DNA of 9,193 nucleotides from Clostridiaceae bacterium (GCA_003510765.1 DOKV01000135.1:1-9193); one strand, 5' to 3'; shown: positions 1 to 7,014, numbered from the stretch's first letter. Numbers and translations are program-made. The notes: a model not told the origin generated them from the letters alone.

Positions 1-428
1 AGTTTCTCCGCCACAGCCTTTAGACGATCTCCTCGGATTTTGATTTGCTCCTCAGATTCTTCTCCAGACACGTACAGCACCGTACCATACCGCTTTGCGA
101 TCTCATGGGCACATTGTAGGAGTAATGTGGATTTCCCAATACCAGGGTCTCCTGAAATCAACGTCAACGATCCCTTTACCAGGCCGCCCCCTAAAACCCG
201 ATTTAGTTCCCCAATACCTGTGTCTAGTCTTTCTTTATCGCCCGAGGTGATCTCCATAATAGGCTTAGGTGCACTTTCATTGGATAACCCTTGGGCTCTT
301 CTTGGCTCTTTCTGCTGTGTTTCCTCTACATAAGAGTTCCACTCCATGCAATCAGGACACTTTCCCAGCCACTTCACCGATACCGCTCCGCAGTTTTGAC
401 ATACATATTGTGTTTTTATTTTCACCAT
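1..428 (-). CDS. radA: RadA/Sms DNA repair protein, N-terminal part (cut by left edge)
   Basis: Only the first 142 codons lie in the window; the frame runs off the left edge. RadA is a RecA-like, DnaB-related ATPase that promotes branch migration of recombination intermediates and tolerance of DNA damage. Visible here: a four-cysteine zinc finger near the N terminus (C10, C13, C24, C27, with the usual KWLGKCPDC context), then a linker, then the start of the ATPase core with Walker A GDPGIGKST at about residues 93-101 and the VSGEES segment typical of RadA at about 130-135. The lid, KNRFG motif and Lon-like C-terminal domain would be outside the window. The ATG at 428 is preceded by GGAGG at 438-442 with 9 nt spacing, so the start is secure. 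It follows clpC on the same strand, as in Bacillus, but a terminator lies directly in front of its ribosome binding site, so it probably has its own promoter or depends on read-through. Confidence 0.95.
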   Translation of the reverse strand, partial: MVKIKTQYVCQNCGAVSVKWLGKCPDCMEWNSYVEETQQKEPRRAQGLSNESAPKPIMEITSGDKERLDTGIGELNRVLGGGLVKGSLTLISGDPGIGKSTLLLQCAHEIAKRYGTVLYVSGEESEEQIKIRGDRLKAVAEK

Positions 429-442
429 GACTTTTATCCTCC

Positions 443-501
443 AAAAAAGAATCCCCATAATCAGTAGGATGCTTCCTATTATACCGATTATGGGTTGATT
501 C
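443..501 (-). terminator. Rho-independent terminator after clpC, abutting the radA RBS
   Basis: Read on the minus strand, GAATC (501-497), a 2-nt bulge and CCCATAATC (494-486) pair with GATTATGGG (462-454) and GATTC (453-449), followed at once by six T (448-443). The 23-nt loop contains a second small hairpin, TAGGA-AGCA-TCCTA (478-465). It begins 46 nt after the clpC stop codon and should end the mcsA-mcsB-clpC transcript. The T run is followed directly by the GGAGG of radA. Confidence 0.85.
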
Positions 502-546
502 TACACCTTCAATATGAAGTTCTCATGAAAAAGATTGGGATTTTCC

Positions 547-3084
547 TTAGTTTCCACTGGTTTCTTTTGTATCTTCTTCTGTGGGCTCTTCTTCTCCCAT
601 CTCTTTATTGATGCCTGTTCTTTTTTCCACCTTAACAGCCCGCTGGCCCTTTTTGGTGAAAAAGAGTTTTTCATCTTGGATGTCCACCAGCACCTCATCA
701 CCCTTTTCAATGACCCCCTTGAGCATTTCTTCAGAGAGGGTATCTTCGAGTTCCTTGGTGATGGCTCTTCTTAAGGGTCTTGCCCCATAGGCTGTATCTA
801 TACCACTCTTGGTCATGAAGCCCACGGTTTCATCGGAGAAACTGAGATAGATTTCTCGCTCCCCAATACGCTCCGCCACTTCATCCAACATAAGCTTTGT
901 GATCTTCTTTAGGTCCTCATCACTTAAGCTATGGAAGACGATGGTATCATCAATACGATTTAAGAACTCTGGTCTAAAGGAACGTTTTAACTCTTCCATG
1001 ATGTTCTCTTTCATCTTGATGTACTCTTCTTGGTCTTGGCTGGCCGCAATACTAAAGCCCACGGTCTTTTGCTTCTTCAACGTGGATGCGCCCACATTGG
1101 AGGTCATGATGATGATGGTGTTTTTAAAGTTCACCGTCTTTCCTTGACCATCGGTGAGCCGTCCATCTTCTAAGATTTGCAAAAGCACATTGAACACGTC
1201 TGGATGTGCCTTTTCAATCTCATCAAAGAGTACTACAGAATAGGGATTTCTTCGCACTGCTTCTGTGAGCTGTCCGCCTTCATCGTATCCCACATACCCT
1301 GGAGGAGACCCAATGAGTCTAGACACCGTATGCTTTTCCATATACTCGGACATGTCGATGCGCACCATGGATTTCTCTGAGCCAAACATGGCCGTGGCCA
1401 AAGCTTTGGACAGCTCCGTTTTCCCTACCCCTGTGGGGCCCAGGAAAATAAAGGACCCAATGGGACGGTCCGGATCTTTTAATCCTACCCTTGCCCGTCG
1501 AACAGCTCGAGCAATGGAATTCACCGCTTCCTCTTGACCTACTACCCGTTCATGAAGAATGCTCTCCAAGTGAAGCAGCTTGTCAGATTCACTTTCTGTG
1601 AGCTTTTTCACTGGTACTTTGGTCCATCGAGACACCACCTGGGCAATGTCTTCTTCGCCCACATAGAGCCCTTCAGTCATAGACGCACCGCTTTTCCACT
1701 TGGTTTTGGTTTCTTCTAAGACTTTACGCACTTCATTTTCTTTGTCTCGAAGCTTTGCAGCTTTCTCATAATCTTGAAGCGACACGGCCTCTTCCTTTTC
1801 CTTCTTGATGTTCTTTAAGTCTTCTTCAATTTTCTTAATATCCGGTGGCGCTGTGAAGTTGGAGATTCTCACCTTCGCTGCCGCTTCATCCATCAAATCG
1901 ATGGCTTTATCAGGCAAGAAACGATCGGTGATATAGCGGTCTGAAAGCTCCACTGCAGCGTCCAGTGCCTCATCGGTGATCTTGATCCGATGGTGCGCTT
2001 CATACTTGTCTCGAAGGCCCTTCAATATTAGTTTGGCTTCTTCCTTGGTGGGTTCCCCCACATGGACTGGTTGGAAACGCCGCTCTAAAGCACTGTCTTT
2101 TTCAAAATGCTTTCTGAACTCATCAATGGTGGTGGCACCTATAGTTTGGATCTCTCCACGAGCCAGTGCAGGTTTTAAGATGTTGGCCGCATCAATGGCC
2201 CCTTCTGCACCGCCAGCACCAATGATGGTGTGAATCTCATCGATGAATAAAATGACATTTTTGGTGTTTTTCACTTCATTAATCACATTCTTTAAGCGCT
2301 CTTCAAACTCCCCTCGATACTTGGCTCCAGCCAGCATCTGGGAAATATCTAAAGACACCACGCGTTTGTCCTTTAAAAGCTCTGGGATATTCCCTTTGAC
2401 AATTCTTTGGGCAAGGCCTTCAGCGATGGCCGTCTTTCCTACGCCAGGGTCCCCAATGAGCACAGGATTGTTCTTGGTACGCCTACTTAAGATTTCAAGA
2501 ATACGCTCCGTCTCTTCTCCACGGCCAATGACAGGGTCTAGTCTGCCATCTCTTGCCATCTGGGTAAGATCCTTCCCAAACTGATCTAATGCCTTGGTTT
2601 CTGGACCTTCTTGACTGCGGACCTCTTCTTTTCCAGCGCTACCATTTTGGCTGCTGAAGCTCTTTAAAATGTCCCCTTTGAGTTTCTGAATGTCCACCCC
2701 TTGATTCTGAATCATGGCAAAGGCCACGCCTTCTTCTTCTGAAAGAATCGCCAGGAGCATATGCTCTGGACTAATGTAATTTTGACCTAGATTTCTGGCT
2801 TCTTTAAAGCTGTTGTCTAGGAGTCTTTTGGTTCTTGGAGTTAAGGCCATCTGGCCTGTATTAGGCAACATGCCATTTCCTTGACCCAAGGTTTCCTCAA
2901 TCATCTCCCCAATGGTCTCTTTGTCAAGACCTGCTTCATGGAGTAGGTTACCTGCCGCCCCTTCCACTGCCGCAATGCCATAGAGGATATGCTCCGTACC
3001 AATATAGCCATGCTTTAGACGCTGAGATTCTTTTTGTGCATGCATCAACGTCGATTTTGCTCTTTCTGTAAACCGTTCAAACAT
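547..3084 (-). CDS. clpC: ClpC, AAA+ unfoldase of the ClpCP protease (MecB)
   Basis: Hsp100 unfoldase that threads substrates, including phospho-arginine-marked proteins, into ClpP in the cytoplasm. The 845 residues show the full class-I Clp layout: a double Clp-N repeat (about 1-145) that in ClpC carries phospho-arginine and adaptor sites; D1 AAA+ module with Walker A GDPGVGKT (211-218), pore loop KYRGEF (255-260) and Walker B ILFIDE (278-283); a ClpC-type middle domain with a UVR-like stretch DYEKAAKLRDKE (438-449); D2 with Walker A GPTGVGKT (549-556), pore loop GYVGY (596-600) and Walker B VVLFDE (617-622); and a VGF tripeptide (675-677) fitting the ClpP-docking loop. Length is slightly above the usual 810 or so because of an acidic tail. 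The start ATG has GAGGAGG at 3093-3099, which overlaps the mcsB stop, so translation of the two is coupled. The short middle domain separates it from ClpB. Confidence 0.97.
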   Translation of the reverse strand: MFERFTERAKSTLMHAQKESQRLKHGYIGTEHILYGIAAVEGAAGNLLHEAGLDKETIGEMIEETLGQGNGMLPNTGQMALTPRTKRLLDNSFKEARNLGQNYISPEHMLLAILSEEEGVAFAMIQNQGVDIQKLKGDILKSFSSQNGSAGKEEVRSQEGPETKALDQFGKDLTQMARDGRLDPVIGRGEETERILEILSRRTKNNPVLIGDPGVGKTAIAEGLAQRIVKGNIPELLKDKRVVSLDISQMLAGAKYRGEFEERLKNVINEVKNTKNVILFIDEIHTIIGAGGAEGAIDAANILKPALARGEIQTIGATTIDEFRKHFEKDSALERRFQPVHVGEPTKEEAKLILKGLRDKYEAHHRIKITDEALDAAVELSDRYITDRFLPDKAIDLMDEAAAKVRISNFTAPPDIKKIEEDLKNIKKEKEEAVSLQDYEKAAKLRDKENEVRKVLEETKTKWKSGASMTEGLYVGEEDIAQVVSRWTKVPVKKLTESESDKLLHLESILHERVVGQEEAVNSIARAVRRARVGLKDPDRPIGSFIFLGPTGVGKTELSKALATAMFGSEKSMVRIDMSEYMEKHTVSRLIGSPPGYVGYDEGGQLTEAVRRNPYSVVLFDEIEKAHPDVFNVLLQILEDGRLTDGQGKTVNFKNTIIIMTSNVGASTLKKQKTVGFSIAASQDQEEYIKMKENIMEELKRSFRPEFLNRIDDTIVFHSLSDEDLKKITKLMLDEVAERIGEREIYLSFSDETVGFMTKSGIDTAYGARPLRRAITKELEDTLSEEMLKGVIEKGDEVLVDIQDEKLFFTKKGQRAVKVEKRTGINKEMGEEEPTEEDTKETSGN

Positions 3085-3097
3085 TCTCTAATCCTCC

Positions 3098-4102
3098 TCA
3101 AAATATGCTACGAATGATCCTCGCGCGGTGAAGATCTCGTTCTTTCTCTGTCAATTCTTTTCCATAAGCTTTTCGCATCATGCCGGGCTGAGTATTGATG
3201 ATCAGCCCATCTATGAGAGCCAAATCAACATCCTTCAGCACCTCCGTTTCCACTCCCATCCTCAGCAAGGACAGGTGATAAAGGGCTTCTTTAGACGTCA
3301 TGAGTCTGGCTTTCATCAAAATACCCAGGCTCCGATAGATCTTGTCTTCCATTTCATGGGTATAGTCACTGAGAAGTTTTCGCTGATGCTCTTGCTCCTC
3401 TTCTAACAGTTTCCCAATGGTATCTGTAAGATTAAACAAAATATCTTCTTCTGTCATCCCTAAGGTTACTTCATTGGAGATCTGATAGATATTTCCTTCT
3501 GCTTGAGAACCTTCTCCATAGATGCCACGGATGGTCATGCCCATCTGAGCCAACGCTTGGGCCACATAGCCAATTTTATCCGTCAAGGTAAATCCTGGTA
3601 AATGAAGCATCACCGATGCCCGCATGGCTGTACCTAAGTTCGTTGGACAAGCTGTGATATAGCCAAAATTATAATCAAAGGCAAAGGCAATCTTCTCACT
3701 GAGTAAATCATCGAGCTGAGAAGCCTTCTCGTAGAGCCTTGTTAAGTCCAAATCTCTACCCATGACCTGAAGACGAAGATGATCTTCTTCATTGATCATG
3801 ATGCTTACATCTTCCTCTTCATCTGTAATGTATGCTGAAATATCGCTGTTGTTTAGAAGCTTGGCACTGACCAAGTGCTTTTCAAAGGCTACCAAAAGTT
3901 CTGTACGCCCTTGTTCCCACATTCTATGGGTGCTATAATCCTCATTCATGATACTGCTGACATAAAAGGCATCTTCCACTTGCTGCACAAGCTTTCTAGC
4001 CACTTCTGCCTCTAATCGATGCGGAAACGCTATGCCTTTGAAATTTCTGGCTAGCCTTACACGGCTTCTTAGGATCAAAGATTCTTTATTCAGCATGGTC
4101 AT
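3098..4102 (-). CDS. mcsB: McsB, protein-arginine kinase
   Basis: ATP:guanido-phosphotransferase-like kinase that phosphorylates arginines on damaged or regulatory proteins and so tags them for ClpCP. Using the ORF from the GTG at 4105 for numbering, the hallmark elements are SRVRLAR (14-20), the catalytic-loop NEEDHLR (105-111), the reactive cysteine in TACPTNLGTAMRAS (C153), GIYGEGS (194-200), and RDLHRA (323-328), which matches the RDxxRA allosteric phospho-arginine site. At about 334 residues it is shorter than the roughly 363 of B. subtilis McsB, missing a short N-terminal stretch and the C-terminal tail. The start is ambiguous: GTG 4105, ATG 4102 and ATG 4096 are all in frame. I chose ATG 4102 because GAGG at 4109-4112 lies 6 nt ahead; ATG 4096 is also possible. 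The start overlaps the end of mcsA and the stop lies 13 nt before clpC. Confidence 0.95.
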   Translation of the reverse strand: MTMLNKESLILRSRVRLARNFKGIAFPHRLEAEVARKLVQQVEDAFYVSSIMNEDYSTHRMWEQGRTELLVAFEKHLVSAKLLNNSDISAYITDEEEDVSIMINEEDHLRLQVMGRDLDLTRLYEKASQLDDLLSEKIAFAFDYNFGYITACPTNLGTAMRASVMLHLPGFTLTDKIGYVAQALAQMGMTIRGIYGEGSQAEGNIYQISNEVTLGMTEEDILFNLTDTIGKLLEEEQEHQRKLLSDYTHEMEDKIYRSLGILMKARLMTSKEALYHLSLLRMGVETEVLKDVDLALIDGLIINTQPGMMRKAYGKELTEKERDLHRARIIRSIF

Positions 4103-4457
4103 CACCTGCCTCTAGCCCACGCTTGAGCTCTTGAATTTCATCTCGCACCTTGGCGGCTTCTTCAAAATTTTCTTCTTGGATCAACTCTTTCAGCTTCAAT
4201 TTTAACGCATCTACTTTACGCTTATTCACCACTTCTATGGTGGCATTTTTGGGGATCTTCCCCGTATGAACTAGACCTCCCTGGACTCTCTTAATGGTGG
4301 GGATCAAGGATTTTGAAAAATGCTCATAACAATAATCACAACCCAAAAGTCCGGTTCGTTTGAAATCCACAAAGGAAATCTGACATTTGGGACATCGGTC
4401 CATCTCTCTATTGTTGGATTCAACCATGTCAAACAAAGACCCGAAAAAACTATCCAT
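4086..4457 (-). CDS. mcsA: McsA, zinc-binding activator of McsB (short form)
   Basis: McsA binds and activates the arginine kinase McsB. This 123-residue version has one four-cysteine zinc finger, CPKC (C22, C25) and CDYC (C40, C43), the family-typical VHTGKIPK stretch (about 64-71) and a C-terminal UVR coiled-coil motif (ELIQEENFEEAAKVRDEI, about 86-103), the sort of element that contacts Clp ATPases and partners. B. subtilis McsA is about 185 residues with two zinc fingers; the N-terminal finger and its linker are absent here, and the frame has a stop at 4482-4484, so the missing part is not simply an overlooked upstream start. GTG 4472 is also in frame, but ATG 4457 is preferred because GTGAGGG lies about 8 nt ahead. 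The last 17 nt overlap mcsB, implying coupled translation. No ctsR precedes it. Confidence 0.92.
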   Translation of the reverse strand: MDSFFGSLFDMVESNNREMDRCPKCQISFVDFKRTGLLGCDYCYEHFSKSLIPTIKRVQGGLVHTGKIPKNATIEVVNKRKVDALKLKLKELIQEENFEEAAKVRDEIQELKRGLEAGDDHAE

Positions 4458-4465
4458 GGACACGA

Positions 4466-4475
4466 CCCTCACCTC
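4466..4475 (-). promoter_or_regulatory. Ribosome binding site deciding the mcsA start
   Basis: The minus strand reads GAGGTGAGGG (4475-4466), 8 nt from ATG 4457. The upstream in-frame GTG (4472-4470) lies within this site and has no separate Shine-Dalgarno sequence, so the shorter reading is favoured. Confidence 0.6.
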
Positions 4476-4504
4476 TTTCTTTCATCATTTCATTCACTAT
4501 GCGT

Positions 4505-4532
4505 GCAATTAAATTATATCAAATTTAATTGC
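4505..4532. promoter_or_regulatory. Operator-like 11+11 bp inverted repeat over the mcsA promoter
   Basis: GCAATTAAATT and AATTTAATTGC are perfect reverse complements separated by 6 bp. The repeat covers the -10 box and most of the spacer, a placement expected of a repressor site. It matches neither the CtsR heptanucleotide direct repeat nor CIRCE (TTAGCACTC-N9-GAGTGCTAA). Because it is AT-rich, chance symmetry is possible, and the regulator is unknown. Confidence 0.5.
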
Positions 4533-4541
4533 CCTTGAAAA
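4506..4541 (-). promoter_or_regulatory. Sigma-A-type promoter of the mcsA-mcsB-clpC operon
   Basis: The minus strand has TTTTCA (4541-4536; 4 of 6 matches to TTGACA), a 17-nt spacer and a perfect TATAAT (4518-4513) preceded by TGA, which makes an extended -10 element. Transcription would start near 4506, about 48 nt before the mcsA ATG. This is the best promoter in the window. The -10 lies inside the inverted repeat at 4505-4532. Confidence 0.75.
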
Positions 4542-4546
4542 GGGGC

Positions 4547-4640
4547 ATTCCCTCTCCATTTCATCTCTTTCATTATTTCATAGACCTGTGAACAAACTTT
4601 GTCTCTTCTTAAGTCTGACAAATCTTCCTTAAAAAAAGGC
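4547..4640. other. Remainder of the ricT-mcsA intergenic region
   Basis: Together with the promoter and terminator this fills the roughly 220-bp gap. I see no RNA gene and no CtsR-type GGTCAAA direct repeat. The minus strand has an open frame of about 38 codons crossing 4640-4520 with protein-like composition but no ribosome binding site or convincing start; it may be the remnant of a lost gene. Confidence 0.4.
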
Positions 4641-4674
4641 AAAAAGGCAACACTTCATCACGTGCTGCCTTTTT
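4641..4674 (-). terminator. Rho-independent terminator of the tmk-ricT operon
   Basis: A 13-bp stem (4641-4653 with 4662-4674) encloses an 8-nt loop, and the minus-strand transcript then continues into GCC and seven T (4637-4631). One position (4650/4665) is a G·U wobble in the minus-strand RNA but an A/C mismatch in the plus-strand RNA, which suggests selection for minus-strand use. It starts 2 nt after the ricT stop codon. Confidence 0.85.
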
Positions 4675-4675
4675 C

Positions 4676-5596
4676 TTATTTTCTTTTTCTTTTGATCTTC
4701 TCTTTAGGAACCTTATCATTGGCCGTAAGGGCCACTGTATCATGATCATTAGGCTCTATAACGATCACGGGTGGGCTTTCCACCTCACCTTTGAGGATGG
4801 TCACCTCACTAATGGGGAAGGATTCAATGAGTTCATCCTCCCCTAGATTGATCCGCACAGTCACGGCTTCTTTCACCACATTGTTGGCAATGACATCGCC
4901 TTTGCCCATGGGCGTACTGATAAAAGAACCCACTCTTGGCAGTCTTTGGCGAATCTCTTCATAGGTCTCTTGTTCATAGCTAAGGCAACACATAAGCCGA
5001 CCACAGATCCCTGAAATCTTCGCAGGATTCAGAGAAAGGTTTTGTTCCTTGGCCATTTTGATGGATACGGAGTTGAAATCTCCCAGCCACGTCGAGCAGC
5101 AAAGACTTCTTCCACAAACCCCTATGCCACCAAGCATTTTCGCTTCATCTCGAACGCCAATTTGGCGTAGCTCAATTCTTGTTCGAAAAACCGTGGCCAA
5201 ATCTTTCACCAGTTCTCTAAAATCAATTCTTCCATCGGCAGTGAAATAAAAGATGATTTTACTCCCATCAAAGGTGAACTCCACATCCACCAGCTTCATT
5301 TCCAGCTTATGGGCGTGGATCTTCTTTTCCCCCACCAAAAAGGCTTCTTTTTCCTTGTCTCGATTGCCCAAATGTCTCTTAATATCTTCCTCACTGGCCA
5401 CACGAATCACAGGTTTTAACGGTGAAAAGATTTCCTTTTCACTGATTTCCCGAATCCCCACCACACATTGTCCAAATTCTATTCCTCTGGCAGTTTCTAC
5501 AATCACTGCCATATCCTTTTCCACGACATATTGAAGAGGGTCGAAATAATAAATCTTCCCTGCTTTTTTAAACCTTACACCAATGACTTTTACCAT
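4676..5596 (-). CDS. ricT: RicT (YaaT), PSP1-domain regulatory iron-sulfur protein
   Basis: In B. subtilis RicT forms the RicA-RicF-RicT (Y) complex with [4Fe-4S] clusters. It binds RNase Y to direct mRNA maturation and affects the sporulation phosphorelay, competence and biofilm formation. The 306 residues show the PSP1 core, with the signature GGIGVCGRSLCC (156-167) and SGICGRLMCC (195-204). This places cysteines at 161, 166, 167, 198, 203 and 204, the set expected to hold clusters. The C terminus is a basic tail, KEKIKRKRK. The gene lies directly after holB, as in Bacillus, with an 8-nt gap. Its Shine-Dalgarno sequence is weak (a GGGGG run 13 nt upstream), so translation is probably coupled to holB. 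Neither ricA nor ricF is in the window, and yabA, which follows in Bacillus, is absent. Confidence 0.93.
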   Translation of the reverse strand: MVKVIGVRFKKAGKIYYFDPLQYVVEKDMAVIVETARGIEFGQCVVGIREISEKEIFSPLKPVIRVASEEDIKRHLGNRDKEKEAFLVGEKKIHAHKLEMKLVDVEFTFDGSKIIFYFTADGRIDFRELVKDLATVFRTRIELRQIGVRDEAKMLGGIGVCGRSLCCSTWLGDFNSVSIKMAKEQNLSLNPAKISGICGRLMCCLSYEQETYEEIRQRLPRVGSFISTPMGKGDVIANNVVKEAVTVRINLGEDELIESFPISEVTILKGEVESPPVIVIEPNDHDTVALTANDKVPKEKIKRKRK

Positions 5597-5604
5597 AATC
5601 TATA

Positions 5605-6642
5605 TCAAACCCCCGCTAATCTAAGAAGTACACTATTTAACACTGTTTCTGCATGGATGTTGACACCCCGCTGTATATACTTTCTCATGTCAAAAAATAC
5701 CTCTAAGTACTTTTCAAGTACCGAAAAAGTCAGTTCCCTGGAGATCACGTCCATTTTTTCTTGAAGAGATGCTTCCATAAATACCTCTTCATCCAAAGAT
5801 TTCTTCTTCAGCACCCCATGAACACCGAAGATAAAGTCATCAAAAAACACTTCCAAAGGGGTCTCCTTTAAGATCTCCACAAAAGATAGCACTGGGTAAA
5901 CCTCAGGGCTTCTTTGTTTTTTTCGGTGGGCCAAGGTTAGAAGTAGGGCCAACACTTGTTCCAGCCCCAAGTCCTTACCACCCGAAAGAAGAATTTCCTC
6001 CGCGCGGCCTGGAATACCTCTAGACAATGAGATGGCATGAGCTTTATCTTGCTCATTGACCTGCAAGATCCTTGGTGGTTCCACCTTGCCCTTTTTGCCC
6101 CCATAGGATAATTTTAGCGTTTCTTCTTGAACGCGCTTTTCTTCTCGGGCATTATGGGACGGTACAAAAGCCTCCACAAAAGCCTTCATCTCTCCAGCAT
6201 CCATGGGCATGAGTTTATGAAGGTGACACCTGGATTTTATGGTATCTCGCATAAACATTTCATTTTCTGATAAGAGGAAGAAAAAGACGCCCTCCATGGG
6301 TTCTTCAATGGTCTTTAAAAGGGCATTTTGTCCTTCTTGTCCAATACGATCTGCTTCGTAGAAGATGATGACCTTTTTTTGCCCTTCATAAGGCTTTAAA
6401 GAAGCCTCCAGAACCACTTCACGCACCTGATTCACCGTGATGATGGTCTTCTCTGGACGAACCCTGATGATATCCACAGAATCTCTATCCCCAAACCCAA
6501 GGATTTCTCTGGCTACAGTCTCTGCCAGCAAAGACTTGCCAATGCCGTCAGGACCAATCAAAATATGTGCATGAGAAAGGGTATCGTTTAGAATGGCTTT
6601 TAGAAACCTTTCTCTAAGTTTGTAAAATCCAATCAAAACCAT
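5605..6642 (-). CDS. holB: DNA polymerase III delta' subunit (clamp loader)
   Basis: Delta' is the stator of the clamp loader that opens and loads the sliding clamp during replication. The 345 residues show an AAA+ N-terminal domain with SHAHILIGPDGIGKS (P-loop at 30-37), a Walker-B-like IIFYEAD (92-98), the NALLKTIEEP stretch (106-115), and SRC (137-139), which in delta' supplies the arginine finger to the neighbouring subunit. LSRGIPGRA fits the sensor-2 region, and the C-terminal half fits the helical collar domain. The usual zinc module (several cysteines between Walker A and B) is absent; C139 is the only cysteine in the protein. The start is uncertain: ATG 6642 is only 2 nt from AGGAGG, while the TTG two codons on (6636) has the ideal 8-nt spacing. 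The gene sits between darA and ricT, the Bacillus order without yaaR. Confidence 0.93.
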   Translation of the reverse strand: MVLIGFYKLRERFLKAILNDTLSHAHILIGPDGIGKSLLAETVAREILGFGDRDSVDIIRVRPEKTIITVNQVREVVLEASLKPYEGQKKVIIFYEADRIGQEGQNALLKTIEEPMEGVFFFLLSENEMFMRDTIKSRCHLHKLMPMDAGEMKAFVEAFVPSHNAREEKRVQEETLKLSYGGKKGKVEPPRILQVNEQDKAHAISLSRGIPGRAEEILLSGGKDLGLEQVLALLLTLAHRKKQRSPEVYPVLSFVEILKETPLEVFFDDFIFGVHGVLKKKSLDEEVFMEASLQEKMDVISRELTFSVLEKYLEVFFDMRKYIQRGVNIHAETVLNSVLLRLAGV

Positions 6643-6644
6643 AC

Positions 6645-6650
6645 CCTCCT
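6645..6650 (-). promoter_or_regulatory. holB ribosome binding site favouring a TTG start
   Basis: A perfect AGGAGG lies 2 nt from ATG 6642 but 8 nt from the in-frame TTG at 6636-6634. Spacing argues that TTG is used, giving a protein two residues shorter that begins (M)IGFYKL. Confidence 0.55.
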
Positions 6651-6658
6651 ACTTTGTG

Positions 6659-6988
6659 CTAAATCTTGATGAAATTATCTACATCCATCACGAAGATGGT
6701 TGCGCCACCCACTTCAATATCTACAGGATATGGTACATACACACCTGTGGTGGTAGATAGAGGTGACGGATTGGTAACCACTTGATGCCTTGTCTTACAG
6801 GTTTCTTCGATGACCCCTAGGACCGCATCCACTTTATCAGCTTCTACCCCGATCATCAGCGTAGTATTCCCAGACTTTAAAAATCCACCTGTGGTAGCTA
6901 ACTTTGTTACTCTGTATCCTTTTTCATTCAATAAGTCAATGACATCGATGGCATCTTCATCATTGACGATGGCAATTATCAGTTTCAT
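6659..6988 (-). CDS. darA: DarA (PstA/YaaQ), PII-like cyclic di-AMP receptor
   Basis: Small cytoplasmic signalling protein of the PII-like fold that binds cyclic di-AMP as a trimer; its downstream targets are not well established. The 109 residues equal the usual family length. The sequence begins MKLIIAIVNDEDA, carries the conserved glycine-rich TTGGFLKSGNTTLMIGV (32-48) expected at the ligand site, and ends with the family-typical GGATIFVMDVDNF (about 93-105). GGAGG lies 7 nt before the ATG, so the start is secure. It sits between tmk and holB as in B. subtilis, 16 nt before holB. The 61-nt gap from tmk contains a possible second promoter. Confidence 0.95.
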   Translation of the reverse strand: MKLIIAIVNDEDAIDVIDLLNEKGYRVTKLATTGGFLKSGNTTLMIGVEADKVDAVLGVIEETCKTRHQVVTNPSPLSTTTGVYVPYPVDIEVGGATIFVMDVDNFIKI

Positions 6989-7014
6989 ACGAACACCTCC
7001 AGTTGTTACACTCC

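Noticed and set aside
501..710. Minus-strand 69-codon frame overlapping the end of clpC
   Set aside because: It is an alternate frame of the clpC C terminus, rich in K and E, with no start signal; the clpC frame explains the sequence.
547..3084. Several plus-strand open frames of 60-113 codons opposite clpC
   Set aside because: They are antisense shadows of a well-supported 845-residue ClpC frame; none has a ribosome binding site or recognisable family features.
4547..4640. A CtsR binding site ahead of mcsA
   Set aside because: GTC- and CAAA-like fragments occur (for example near 4600-4622), but not the spaced direct repeat GGTCAAA-N3-GGTCAAA.
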